Source of the DNA: an uncultured Oscillospiraceae bacterium
GTDB taxonomy: Bacteria > Bacillota > Clostridia > Oscillospirales > Oscillospiraceae
Length of the DNA: 9,491 bases
NCBI GenBank assembly: GCA_934635545.1
Contig: CAKTZN010000068.1
Coordinates: forward strand, 1-9,491
Direction of reading: 5' to 3'
The translations under genes were made by a program, and so were the position numbers. Positions 1 through 6,926 of this stretch are shown here, piece by piece. The notes beneath the pieces were generated by a model, which worked only from the letters and a program-made list of their open reading frames with translations, was not told the origin of the DNA and made no database searches. The first letter of the stretch is position 1, and every line of letters starts with the position of its first letter.

Positions 1-141
1 GACGTACCGCTGAACGCCACAGGCGCCATCGCCGTACACATCCGGCACCTGCGGGAAAAGCTGGAGATCAACCCCTCGGAGCCGCGATACATCAAGGTGG
101 TCTGGGGCAAGGGCTATAAAATGGAGGGAACTCTCACATGA
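1..141 (+). CDS. OmpR/PhoB-family response regulator, C-terminal end (partial)
   Basis: The reading frame is open from the first base and ends in TGA at 139-141, giving the last 46 residues of a protein. The peptide carries the end of a winged-helix DNA-binding domain of the OmpR/PhoB type: the recognition-helix end ([11 protein letters not shown]) followed by the wing ([13 protein letters not shown]), a hallmark of the Trans_reg_C family. Its role would be to bind promoter DNA once phosphorylated by the partner kinase. The receiver domain and the conserved phospho-acceptor Asp lie outside the window. The stop codon overlaps the start codon of the histidine kinase (ATGA at 138-141), so the two are almost certainly co-transcribed and translationally coupled. 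The target genes are unknown. The wing looks VanR/PhoP-like, but the fragment is too short to name. Confidence 0.93.
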   Translation, partial: DVPLNATGAIAVHIRHLREKLEINPSEPRYIKVVWGKGYKMEGTLT

Positions 142-2093
142 AGCGACTTCTGAACCAAACCTGGGCCAAGCTGGCGGCCTTCTTTCTGACGCTGCTGTTC
201 GGCACGATGACCGCCGTTCTGGCCGTTGGCGGCATCAGCATCCTCATCAACTACAATGTCTTCCTGGACGGCGGCGCAGCTCTGCGGGAGGAGATGTACG
301 AGGGAAGCTGCACCAGCGCCATTTACCACGCCCACCACTATCTGCAGGACACGCTGGCCGACGCGGGTCTGCTGGCCGATGACACTATCACCGATACCTC
401 GGATGACGGTACCGCCGACGCCCCGGATCATAGCGCCGCCCCCAGTGCGGACATCACCGCCGAGGAACAGCAGCAGGTACTGGACGATCTGTCCCGCGCC
501 TTTGCCCAGGCGTTTCCGCGGGAGACCAGCACCTGTCATCTGGCGGTCATCGACCCGGAAAACGGCGAGATCATCTTTGAAAACTTCGCCCTGACGGACA
601 GCGACAAGCCGCTGTATTCCAAACAGATGACCTTTACCTATGCCATCTCCGACGGGCACACGGAGGAGATCACCTTTACCGCTGACCTGCTGCGCATGGA
701 TACCTCGTCCGGATCCTTCTATCTGATATCCGCATGGCTGCTGGAGCACACCGATCTGACCATATTCCTGGCGATACTGCTTCTGCTGCTGACGCTGTTC
801 TTCTTCTGCTTCTCCATGGCCTCCGCCGGACACTGGGCGGGCCACGAGGGCATCCACCTGACGTGGCTGGACAAGATCCCGGCGGACGTGTGGCTGCTGG
901 CGCTGCTGTGCGCGTTCTTCATCGGCTGGGACACCTTCTACTATGGATTGGGGCGGCTCTGGTTCATTATGGCGCTGATCCCCTTCGTGCTGCTGTTTCT
1001 GTGCGTGTTCGCCGCCCAGTGCAAGGCGGGTTCGCTGCTACGGGGCTCGCTGATCGCGCGGGTGCTGCGGCTGGTGTGGCGCATCATCAGGGCCGTGGGC
1101 CGGGGCCTGTACCGCACCGCCGCAAGCCTGCCCCTGGTGTGGAAAACCGCGCTGGTGACGCTGCTGCTGTTCTTTTTCGAGACGCTCAACAGCTCCGCCA
1201 ACGGCATTTTTGTAATAATGAAGCTGGTGGAGTTCATTGCCATCCTGTACATCGCCCTGAACCTGCGCATCCTGCAGAAGGGCGGCGAGAAGCTGGCGGA
1301 GGGCGACCTCTCCCAGAGCATCGACACCAGGCCGCTGATCGGCGACTTCAAGCGCTACGGCCAGCGGATGAACGACCTGCGCACCGGCATGGAGCGGGCA
1401 GTGCAGGAGCAGACCAAGGCCGAACGCATGAAGACCGAGCTGATCACCAACGTGTCCCACGACATCAAGACACCCCTGACCTCCATTGTCAACTATGTGG
1501 ATCTGCTGCAGAAGGTGGACGTCCAGCCGGAGACGGCGCGGGAGTACATCGCCGTGCTGGATCGCCAGAGCCGCCGGCTGAAAAAGCTGACGGAGGATCT
1601 GGTGGAGGCGTCCAAGGCGTCCTCCGGTGCGCTGCCGGTGGAGCTTCAGCCCACGGATGTGGCCGTGCTGTTTGATCAGATCGTAGGCGAGTATCAGGAG
1701 CGGCTGGCCGACTGCCGCCTGACGCTGGTGGCCCGTCCGCCGGAGAAGCCCGTCTCCGTGCTGGCCGACGGCAAGCTCCTCAGCCGCGTCATGGACAATC
1801 TGGTCAGCAACATCTGCAAATACGCCCTGGAGGACACCCGCGTCTACGTCGTGGCCGCCAGCGACGATGAGACCGTCACCATCAGCTTCAAGAATGTCTC
1901 CCGGGCTGAGCTGAACATCTCCCCCGACGAGCTGATGGAGCGCTTCGTCCGGGGCGATGCCTCCCGCCATACCGAGGGCAGCGGCTTAGGGCTTTCCATC
2001 GCCGGAAGTCTGGTGCGTCTCATGAACGGCACGTTTGCCCTGTCCATCGACGGCGACCTGTTCCGCGCCGATATTACCCTTCCCCGTGCGTGA
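138..2093 (+). CDS. Multi-TM sensor histidine kinase
   Basis: A 651-residue membrane sensor kinase, the partner of the response regulator whose stop codon it overlaps. By eye it has TM1 at about 12-38, then a large extracytoplasmic sensor region (about 39-205) with an acidic, Asp/Thr/Ala-rich low-complexity stretch near 81-115. More hydrophobic segments lie near 207-228, 251-270, 274-295, 337-350 and 356-378, so six TM segments are likely. A HAMP-like linker (about 380-415) leads to the HisKA dimerisation helix. The phospho-accepting His is residue 441 in [13 protein letters not shown]. The HATPase domain has an N box ([12 protein letters not shown]553 to about N558) and a G2 box [10 protein letters not shown] (614-623). 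All key catalytic motifs are present, so it should be active. The signal is not evident. Six-TM kinases beside OmpR regulators in Firmicutes often respond to envelope stress or peptides, but that is family inference. The AUG at 138 is set by the 4-bp overlap. Confidence 0.95.
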   Translation: MKRLLNQTWAKLAAFFLTLLFGTMTAVLAVGGISILINYNVFLDGGAALREEMYEGSCTSAIYHAHHYLQDTLADAGLLADDTITDTSDDGTADAPDHSAAPSADITAEEQQQVLDDLSRAFAQAFPRETSTCHLAVIDPENGEIIFENFALTDSDKPLYSKQMTFTYAISDGHTEEITFTADLLRMDTSSGSFYLISAWLLEHTDLTIFLAILLLLLTLFFFCFSMASAGHWAGHEGIHLTWLDKIPADVWLLALLCAFFIGWDTFYYGLGRLWFIMALIPFVLLFLCVFAAQCKAGSLLRGSLIARVLRLVWRIIRAVGRGLYRTAASLPLVWKTALVTLLLFFFETLNSSANGIFVIMKLVEFIAILYIALNLRILQKGGEKLAEGDLSQSIDTRPLIGDFKRYGQRMNDLRTGMERAVQEQTKAERMKTELITNVSHDIKTPLTSIVNYVDLLQKVDVQPETAREYIAVLDRQSRRLKKLTEDLVEASKASSGALPVELQPTDVAVLFDQIVGEYQERLADCRLTLVARPPEKPVSVLADGKLLSRVMDNLVSNICKYALEDTRVYVVAASDDETVTISFKNVSRAELNISPDELMERFVRGDASRHTEGSGLGLSIAGSLVRLMNGTFALSIDGDLFRADITLPRA

Positions 2094-2101
2094 CACTTTA
2101 G

Positions 2102-2136
2102 TTTGTCAAAAAAGGGCATAGCCCTTTTTTGACAAA
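2102..2136. terminator. Bidirectional terminator-like perfect hairpin
   Basis: Arms TTTGTCAAAAAAGGGC (2102-2117) and GCCCTTTTTTGACAAA (2121-2136) are perfectly complementary over 16 bp with a 3-nt loop (ATA). It starts 8 bp after the histidine kinase stop. On either strand it gives a GGGC/GCCC core followed by six T, the shape of a short-core intrinsic terminator. It most likely ends the two-component transcript. The pairing is seen directly; termination is inferred. Confidence 0.75.
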
Positions 2137-2294
2137 TCAGGAATCGCTCCGACCCGCGCTTTTCCGCCCATAAATGGGCGAAAAAACACTCTCTCCGCGC
2201 AAAGTGTTTTTCGCCACATACATGCTGCGGCGAAAAACGATTTCAATCGTTCGCCGCCATGGCGGGCGGCGAATTCTGCGAAGCTTTTTTGACA
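2104..2294. repeat. Nested inverted-repeat region, possible MITE-like or structured element
   Basis: This gene-free stretch is bounded by an 11-bp inverted repeat, TGTCAAAAAAG (2104-2114) and CTTTTTTGACA (2284-2294). The right-hand sequence also occurs as a direct copy at 2124-2134. Inside lie consecutive stems: CGCCCAT/ATGGGCG (2165-2171 with 2174-2180); GGCGAAAAAACACT with AGTGTTTTTCGCC (2177-2190 with 2203-2215, one A bulged); GCGGCGAAAAACGATT with AATCGTTCGCCGC (2227-2242 with 2245-2257, three A extra on the left arm); and the palindrome CCGCCATGGCGG (2254-2265). Such dense pairing is unusual for a plain spacer. A small non-autonomous element or a chromosomal repeat family is possible. 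There is no transposase, and no target-site duplication was identified. No gene is supported here. Confidence 0.5.
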
Positions 2295-2300
2295 GGCTGA

Positions 2301-2342
2301 AAATAGGGCGTGAGTCTTATGAAAGAGACTCACGCCCTATTT
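2301..2342. terminator. Strong hairpin upstream of the marR promoter
   Basis: Arms AAATAGGGCGTGAGTCT (2301-2317) and AGACTCACGCCCTATTT (2326-2342) form a perfect 17-bp stem with an 8-nt loop. The + strand continues TTGTTTGTCTT, a moderately T-rich tail. It sits just before the promoter of the next operon and would insulate it from upstream read-through. It may also work on the other strand, since AAAT flanks the stem there. Function is inferred from shape and place. Confidence 0.65.
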
Positions 2343-2358
2343 GTTTGTCTTGACAAAC
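2343..2358. promoter_or_regulatory. Palindrome over the -35 box, candidate operator
   Basis: GTTTGTC (2343-2349) and GACAAAC (2352-2358) are perfect inverted arms separated by TT, and the -35 hexamer TTGACA lies inside the right half. A dimeric repressor bound here would block RNA polymerase. MarR proteins bind palindromes of about this length, and the adjacent gene is a marR, so autoregulation is a reasonable inference. The overlap with TTGACA also means part of the symmetry could be chance. Confidence 0.4.
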
Positions 2359-2377
2359 GGGGAAAGCGTTCTATAAT
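2350..2377 (+). promoter_or_regulatory. Sigma-A type promoter of the marR-ABC operon
   Basis: A perfect -35 (TTGACA, 2350-2355) and a perfect -10 (TATAAT, 2372-2377) are separated by 16 bp. The start of transcription would fall near 2384, about 48 bases before the marR start codon. Both boxes match consensus, so the unrepressed promoter should be strong, which fits an operon held off by a repressor. Confidence 0.85.
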
Positions 2378-2378
2378 A

Positions 2379-2392
2379 GTTGTACATACAAC
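2379..2392. promoter_or_regulatory. Palindrome at the predicted transcription start, candidate MarR operator
   Basis: GTTGT-ACAT-ACAAC is an inverted repeat with 5-bp arms and a 4-bp centre. It begins one base after the -10 box and covers the likely start site. A related half site, TGCAAC (2401-2406), follows slightly downstream. The place is typical for a repressor that autoregulates. The bound protein is inferred to be the product of the next gene. Confidence 0.45.
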
Positions 2393-2431
2393 GATGTAGC
2401 TGCAACTTTCCTTGGAATTCAGGAGGTGCTC

Positions 2432-2908
2432 ATGGATATTACAGAGCGGAAGATCACAAAAATCGCCCGCGAGGCGGAGAAGCTGGTGCTGCGGACGCTG
2501 CGGGAAAAGGATGTGGGCACGGCGGAGATCGACCTGATCCACGCGCTGCGCCACAATCCCGGCTGCACCCAGGCGGCGCTGGCGGAGCTTCTGCACGCCG
2601 ACAAGGCCGCCATCGCCCGGCGAACCAGAAATCTGGAGGCAAAGGGGTATCTCGTCCGCAGGGACGCCCCCAACGACCGGCGCAGCCAACTGCTGTACCC
2701 CACGAAAAAGGCGGAGGGGCTGCGATCCTCCAAGGCGGAGATCGAGGCGGCCTTTTACGAGTATCTGATCGGCACGCTGGCGCCGGAGGAGGCCGCCGCC
2801 TTCACGGCGGCGCTGGATAAGCTGTACGCGGCGTCCAAGACAGAGAGCCGCGGAGGGTTCCCGCACTTTTTGCGCATGACAGGAGGTGACGCGGACGATG
2901 AAGCGTGA
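2432..2908 (+). CDS. MarR-family transcriptional regulator
   Basis: A 158-residue protein of usual MarR length. It carries a central winged helix-turn-helix: the helix pair covers about residues 40-75 (GCTQAALAELLHADKAAIARR, then LEAKGYLVRR), and the wing spans about 76-91 with the family motif around DRRSQLL (D82-R83-R84). It is flanked by helices that would form the dimer interface. The start at 2432 is chosen because a perfect AGGAGG (2421-2426) lies 5 bases upstream; a GTG at 2426 in the same frame overlaps that site and is unlikely. The gene overlaps the following ABC gene by 11 bp, so the regulator and exporter are one transcript. Probable role: repressor of its own operon, released by a ligand that the exporter removes. 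The ligand is not evident from sequence. Confidence 0.93.
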   Translation: MDITERKITKIAREAEKLVLRTLREKDVGTAEIDLIHALRHNPGCTQAALAELLHADKAAIARRTRNLEAKGYLVRRDAPNDRRSQLLYPTKKAEGLRSSKAEIEAAFYEYLIGTLAPEEAAAFTAALDKLYAASKTESRGGFPHFLRMTGGDADDEA

Positions 2909-4628
2909 CAAGACCTTTCGCCCCGACAGGATCGGCGCCTATTTCCGCGTGGAGTGGCTGTCGCTGCTGCTGGTGACGGTCTCGGGGCTGATCTACAACG
3001 TGGGCCTGCTGGCCACACCGTGGTTCGAGGGACGGCTGGCCCAGTGCCTTGCCGACATTCTGGGCGGCAATGAGACCGCCGCCGGAATGGTGATGCTGGT
3101 GCTGGCCTATATCGCCGTGACCCTGCTGGTGCAGGCCGCCCGGTTCATCAAGCGGTTCTATGTCCGCCGCTTTGCCAACAACATCAACCGCCGGATGAAG
3201 GGCATCCTGTACGCCAATCTGGTGCGGCAGAGCCGAACCGCTCTGGAGCAGGAGGGCGCAGGTGAGTTGATGACCAAGGCCATCTCCGACGTGGACGACT
3301 GCGTAGAGGGCATGCGGAAATTCACCACCGAGATCTTCGACACCGGCGTGGCCCTGGCCGGTTACGCCGTGATGCTGCTGGTGTACGACTGGCGGCTGGC
3401 GCTGCTGAGCCTGCTGTTCACGCCGGTTTCCTACTTCTGCGCGGCGTGGATGAAAAAGCCGGTGCAGCGGGCGGGCGCCGCCTATAAGAAGGCGGCGGGC
3501 GCACTCAGCGCGGCCACGCTGGATCGTGCCCAGAACGCCGTGACCTACCGCATCTACGGCTGCGAGAGCGCCCGCGAGGCACGGTATGAGGACGCGCTGG
3601 ATACCTACGAAAAAACCGCCGTGCGCAGCAATGTGTGGCAGTCGGCCCTGCCGCCGCTGTATCTGGCCGTATCAGGGGCGGGCACGCTGTTCATCCTGTG
3701 GTTCGGCGCGAAAAACGTGCTGGGCACCGGCTGGAACACCTGGGACATTGCGGCGTTCACCACGTTTCTCTCCTGCTTCACCAAGCTGACGGTGAAATCC
3801 TCCAAGGTGGCCAAGCTGTTCAACGCCGTACAGAAGGCGGAGGTCTCCTGGAAACGTATCAAGCCGCTGATGAAAACGCCGGAGGCGCTGGCGCCGCTGG
3901 CCATCCCGGCCCCTGCCGACGTGACGCTGGACAAGCTGTCCTTCGCCTATGGGGATGAGCCGGTGTTCTCCGGCCTGACGCTGACGGCCCATCCCGGCGA
4001 CATCATCGGCGTCACCGGGCCGGTGGCCTGCGGCAAATCCACCTTCGGGCGGGTGTTCCTGTGCGAAGCGCCCTACGGCGGCTCGGCCAAATTCGGGCAG
4101 AAGGAGTTCTCCGCCCTGACACCCCGGCAGATCGCCGCCACCGTGGGCTATCTGGGCCACGACCCGGAACTGAGCGCCGACACCATCCGGAGCAACGTCC
4201 TGTGCGGCGACGAACAGGACGCCGCACCGTATCTGGCCGCGACGGCACTGGAGGCGGAAGTACAGGCCATGGAAAACGGGGCCGACACCGTCATTGGCAG
4301 CAGCGGCACCCGCCTGTCCGGCGGACAGGCCCAGCGGCTGGCGCTGGCCCGTACCCTGGCCCATCCCCGGCCGGTTCTGGTGCTGGATGACCCCTTCTCC
4401 GCCCTGGATCGCAATACCGAGGATATCGTATTTGCAAATTTACAGACCTACGCCAAGGATAAGGTGATGTTCCTGATCTCCCACCGGCTGTACCACTTCC
4501 CCCAGATGCGGCAGGTGATCTTCATGGAGGATGGCAGAACTGCCGTCGGCACCCATGAGGCGCTGATGGCGTCCGAGCCGGTGTACCGCCAGTTGTACGA
4601 AAGCCAGACGGGAGGTGCGCAGGCATGA
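2898..4628 (+). CDS. ABC exporter half-transporter, subunit A (degenerate ATPase site)
   Basis: A 576-residue fusion of a six-TM exporter domain (about 15-310) and a nucleotide-binding domain (about 345-570). NBD motifs: Walker A GPVACGKST (374-382), ABC signature LSGGQ (473-477), Walker B LVLDDPFSALD with D497 followed by D498 where the catalytic Glu is expected, and H-loop His 529 (LISHR). The Q-loop position also appears changed: GHDPEL, with His 421 where Gln is usual. This is the pattern of the subunit that supplies the non-hydrolytic site in heterodimeric exporters such as TM287/288 and BmrCD. The partner is the next gene, which overlaps by 4 bp. AUG 2898 is preferred over GTG 2886, which is part of the AGGAGGTG ribosome site (2881-2888). 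Substrate unknown: drugs, lipids or peptides are all possible. Confidence 0.93.
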   Translation: MKRDKTFRPDRIGAYFRVEWLSLLLVTVSGLIYNVGLLATPWFEGRLAQCLADILGGNETAAGMVMLVLAYIAVTLLVQAARFIKRFYVRRFANNINRRMKGILYANLVRQSRTALEQEGAGELMTKAISDVDDCVEGMRKFTTEIFDTGVALAGYAVMLLVYDWRLALLSLLFTPVSYFCAAWMKKPVQRAGAAYKKAAGALSAATLDRAQNAVTYRIYGCESAREARYEDALDTYEKTAVRSNVWQSALPPLYLAVSGAGTLFILWFGAKNVLGTGWNTWDIAAFTTFLSCFTKLTVKSSKVAKLFNAVQKAEVSWKRIKPLMKTPEALAPLAIPAPADVTLDKLSFAYGDEPVFSGLTLTAHPGDIIGVTGPVACGKSTFGRVFLCEAPYGGSAKFGQKEFSALTPRQIAATVGYLGHDPELSADTIRSNVLCGDEQDAAPYLAATALEAEVQAMENGADTVIGSSGTRLSGGQAQRLALARTLAHPRPVLVLDDPFSALDRNTEDIVFANLQTYAKDKVMFLISHRLYHFPQMRQVIFMEDGRTAVGTHEALMASEPVYRQLYESQTGGAQA

Positions 4629-6268
4629 GGAAGGCACGCAAAAACGGCGTGTTCACCGCCATCGGGATGGCGGCGAGGGCGCACCATCTGCTGACCGCGG
4701 GCACACTTCTGTGCGTGGCAGCGTCGGTGGCGGCATCGCTGCTGCCGCCGCTGCTGCTGGGGCGCGTCATCGACCGGCTGACCGCCGGCATCCCGCTGAC
4801 CCTTCTGGCGGTGCTGCTGTACTTCGGCAGCCTCGCCCTGGAGGGCGTGCTCTCCTCGGCGCAGGAGAGCCTGCTGGTGCTGTTCGGCCAGAAGATGACC
4901 CACGCGCTGCGCTCGGAGATGTCCCAGAAGCTGACACGGCTGCCCGCCGGTACGCTGGCGGGGCAGAATCCCGGCCAGGTGGCCGCCCGGTTTTCCGGCG
5001 ATGTGGACACCGTGGAGGCGCTGTTCACCTCCGGCATCATCAGCATGGTGGCGGACGCCTGCCGTATCGTCTCCATCATGGCGGTGATCGCCGTGAAGAA
5101 CACCGGTCTGGCGCTGATCCTGCTGTTGGTGCTGCCGCTGTTCGCGGCATTCACCCGCCATGTGCAGAAGCGGATGCTGGCGGCGCAGCTTGACAACCGC
5201 CGCGCCGTCGCCGCCGTGTCCGGCCAGGTGCCGGAGACACTGCACAACATCCGCACCATCCGGGCGCTGGGACTGGAAGCCTATATGGAGCGCCGCTATG
5301 ACCGGCGCATCGGCGACAGCTATGCCGCCATGGAGCGCACCAACTTCTATGACGCGGTCTATTCGCCGGTGGTGCTGCTGCTGAACGCCGTCGTGGTGGG
5401 CGCCGTCATGCTGCTCTCCGCCTCCGGCAAAGCGGAGATCCTGACCCTGTTCGGCATGTCGGTGGGCACCTCGGTGGCGGTCATCAACTACATCTCCCGC
5501 ATTTTCGCCCCTATTGAGAGTCTCGGCATGGAGATTCAAACCATCCAGTCGGCCATGGCGGGCGTCAAGCGGATCGACGCATTCCTGGCCCAGCCGGAGC
5601 GCACCGTTCCCCCGGAGACGGAAACAGTCCCGCGGGGCGATGTGGTGCTCTCCCATGTGACCTTCGGCTATGGGGAAAAACCGGTGCTGAAGGATTTCTC
5701 CCTGACCGTAAGGCAGGGAGAACAGGTCACGCTGGTAGGCCGGACAGGTGTGGGAAAGAGCACCGTGTTCAAGCTGCTGCTGGGACTCTATCCGCCCCAG
5801 GCCGGTACGGTCACCATCGGCGGCGTGGACGCCGCCGCCATCCCGGACGGGGCGCGGCGCGCCTGCATCGGCTGCGTGGAGCAGCATTTCTCCCGCGTGC
5901 CGGGAACGGTGCTGGAGCAGATCACCCTGAACGATCCCCATATCACGGTCGAAATGGCCCGCAGCGCGGCCAGGCTGGCCGGGATCGACGAGGCCATCCA
6001 GGCGCTGCCGGAGGGCTATGACACCGTGTGCACCGACGGCATGTTCTCCCAGGGCGAGTGGCAGCTTCTTTCCATCGCCCGTGCCGCGGCGGCGGATCCC
6101 GCGGTGCTGCTGCTGGACGAGATCACCGCCAATCTGGACGCGGAGACCGAGGCCCGTGTGCTGGACGCCCTGCGGCATGCCTCCCAGGGGCGCACCGTTC
6201 TCTCCGTCTCCCACCGGGTCTATGAGAGCCTGGGCGGCCGAACGATAGAGATCAAGCCCCAGCCGTAG
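4625..6268 (+). CDS. ABC exporter half-transporter, subunit B (catalytic Walker B, altered signature)
   Basis: A 547-residue TM-NBD half-transporter, somewhat short for the family (usually 570-600). The N-terminal part holds the membrane helices (about 20-310) and intracellular loops. NBD motifs: Walker A GRTGVGKST (372-380), signature FSQGE (474-478) in place of LSGGQ, Walker B VLLLDEITANLD with D498 and the catalytic E499, and H-loop His 530 (SVSHR). The normal Walker B with a degraded signature is the mirror of subunit A, so the pair should form one active and one inactive ATP site. The start overlaps the previous stop (ATGA 4625-4628) and has GGGAGGTG (4610-4617) upstream. It ends 8 bp before a perfect terminator palindrome and is the last gene of the operon. 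Confidence 0.93.
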   Translation: MRKARKNGVFTAIGMAARAHHLLTAGTLLCVAASVAASLLPPLLLGRVIDRLTAGIPLTLLAVLLYFGSLALEGVLSSAQESLLVLFGQKMTHALRSEMSQKLTRLPAGTLAGQNPGQVAARFSGDVDTVEALFTSGIISMVADACRIVSIMAVIAVKNTGLALILLLVLPLFAAFTRHVQKRMLAAQLDNRRAVAAVSGQVPETLHNIRTIRALGLEAYMERRYDRRIGDSYAAMERTNFYDAVYSPVVLLLNAVVVGAVMLLSASGKAEILTLFGMSVGTSVAVINYISRIFAPIESLGMEIQTIQSAMAGVKRIDAFLAQPERTVPPETETVPRGDVVLSHVTFGYGEKPVLKDFSLTVRQGEQVTLVGRTGVGKSTVFKLLLGLYPPQAGTVTIGGVDAAAIPDGARRACIGCVEQHFSRVPGTVLEQITLNDPHITVEMARSAARLAGIDEAIQALPEGYDTVCTDGMFSQGEWQLLSIARAAAADPAVLLLDEITANLDAETEARVLDALRHASQGRTVLSVSHRVYESLGGRTIEIKPQP

Positions 6269-6276
6269 CTTTACCA

Positions 6277-6316
6277 AAAAGGAATGGCCCATTTCATGAA
6301 ATGGGCCATTCCTTTT
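6277..6316. terminator. Perfect 40-bp palindromic bidirectional terminator
   Basis: The left arm AAAAGGAATGGCCCATTTCA (6277-6296) is fully complementary to TGAAATGGGCCATTCCTTTT (6297-6316), with no gap at the centre. Each strand ends the stem in TTTT after a GGCC-rich core. It follows the ABC operon by 8 bp and faces the minus-strand deacetylase remnant, so it could stop transcripts from both sides. Confidence 0.85.
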
Positions 6317-6384
6317 CATATAGGACTCTCATAGACGGGCCCCTCATGCGGATCTCAGATGGGATAATGGCAAGAGGACACCGT

Positions 6385-6636
6385 TTATACCTCCGGAGAA
6401 GTTTCTGCCGCAAACTGCCGTCCCGTGTGGTCGATAGTGTAGTCTCCCGCCAGGATCAGTTGGCTGATGGGCACCACGGTGTAGCCCTCGTTGATGAGGT
6501 ATTCCAGGATACGGGGCAGCGCCTCCGGCGTGTGCAGCGCCGCGTTGTGGAACAGCACGATGCTCCCCGGCTGCACCCTGGACGTCACCCGCTGATAGAT
6601 GGTATCCGCATCATACTCCTTCCAGTCCAGGGAATC
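6385..6636 (-). pseudogene. Polysaccharide deacetylase, 3' fragment
   Basis: Read on the minus strand from about 6636 down to the TAA at 6385-6387, the peptide runs DSLDWKEYDADTIYQRV, then GSIVLFHNAALHTPEALPRIL, then GYTVVPISQLIL and GDYTIDHTGRQ. This is the C-terminal quarter of a NodB-fold polysaccharide (peptidoglycan or chitooligosaccharide) deacetylase: the DS-DW strand, the LFHN motif and the closing helix/GY-V strand. The upstream catalytic parts (the metal-binding TFDDG and H-x3-H motifs and the R-P-G strand) are absent. Homology stops at 6636, exactly where a 14-bp-arm hairpin begins. The frame stays open to 6705, but the extra residues (MPDARRRQTRK...) are Arg-rich and unlike the family. 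No promoter or ribosome site was found. It is most likely a non-functional remnant of a gene cut by insertion or deletion. Confidence 0.75.
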
Positions 6637-6672
6637 CCTATCGGCAACGACTTGAAGCCGTTGCCGATAGGG
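6636..6672. repeat. 14-bp-arm hairpin at the deacetylase breakpoint
   Basis: CCCTATCGGCAACG (6636-6649) and CGTTGCCGATAGGG (6659-6672) are perfect inverted arms around a 9-nt loop. There is no T-tract, so it does not look like a terminator. The left arm starts at the exact base where deacetylase homology ends, which suggests the end of an inserted or excised element, such as the subterminal hairpin of a small transposon. A short repeat, GGGTTTGC then GGGTTTGCC, follows on the right. Confidence 0.5.
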
Positions 6673-6868
6673 TTTGCGGGTTTGCCGGCGACGCGCATCA
6701 GGCAAAAATTTGACCTGTAAATGGGGCGGTTGAGGGGTGGTTCAGGCACGGGAGAGGTCAAAATTGAGGGGGTGTGCGCAAGAGAGAAAAGTTAAGGCAC
6801 ACCAAAATGTGTATGATTGAAAGTGAAAAATTCAACTGAATGAATTGTAAAAATTCGACTGAATGATG
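6673..6868. other. Gene-free segment with several inverted repeats
   Basis: No convincing gene lies here. The sequence changes from GC-rich to AT-rich along its length. Two spaced inverted repeats are visible: TTTGACCT (6709-6716) with AGGTCAAA (6755-6762), and GGTGTGC (6771-6777) with GCACACC (6797-6803). Their function is unknown; they may belong to the same old insertion as the breakpoint hairpin. Confidence 0.4.
6826..6866 (+). repeat. Two tandem 18-bp direct repeats, 23-bp period
   Basis: AAAAATTCAACTGAATGA (6826-6843) and AAAAATTCGACTGAATGA (6849-6866) differ at one base and are 23 bp apart start to start. Each contains a small symmetric core (TTCA-AC-TGAA in the first copy). They end two bases before the -35 box of the ATPase promoter, the usual place for an activator or repressor to bind twice on nearly the same face of DNA. 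Confidence 0.6.
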
Positions 6869-6897
6869 TTGCAAAATGGAAGGGAACGGGATATAAT
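6869..6897 (+). promoter_or_regulatory. Sigma-A type promoter of the AAA_14/DUF4143 ATPase gene
   Basis: TTGCAA (6869-6874, four of six matches to TTGACA) and a perfect TATAAT (6892-6897) are separated by 17 bp. The -10 box lies about 30 bases before the start codon, leaving a short leader that holds GAGGTG (6915-6920). Confidence 0.75.
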
Positions 6898-6926
6898 AAG
6901 AGCAATCCGGCATCGAGGTGATTGTA

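Noticed and set aside
734..1675. Plus-strand 313-codon frame within the histidine kinase gene
   Set aside because: It is an out-of-frame shadow rich in Arg, Gly, Ala and His, with no domain. The kinase frame carries all catalytic boxes.
2106..2333. A 75-codon minus-strand frame in the gap between the kinase and marR
   Set aside because: It is made of the inverted repeats themselves, has no clear ribosome site or promoter, and starts inside the hairpin upstream of marR.
2426..2431. Upstream GTG start for the MarR gene (and likewise GTG 2886 and 6918 for the ABC subunit A and ATPase genes)
   Set aside because: Each GTG falls inside the AGGAGGTG or GAGGTG ribosome-binding site of the AUG just downstream, so the AUG is the real start.
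4448..6319. A 623-codon open frame on the minus strand across the ABC subunit B gene
   Set aside because: It lies antisense to a clear ABC exporter with all motifs. Its product is rich in His, Gln, Gly and Arg with no domain, which is typical of shadow frames in GC-rich codons.
6301..6720. A 139-codon plus-strand frame over the deacetylase remnant
   Set aside because: The minus strand here shows clear deacetylase motifs (LFHN, DSLDW). The plus frame has no recognisable domain and begins in the terminator.
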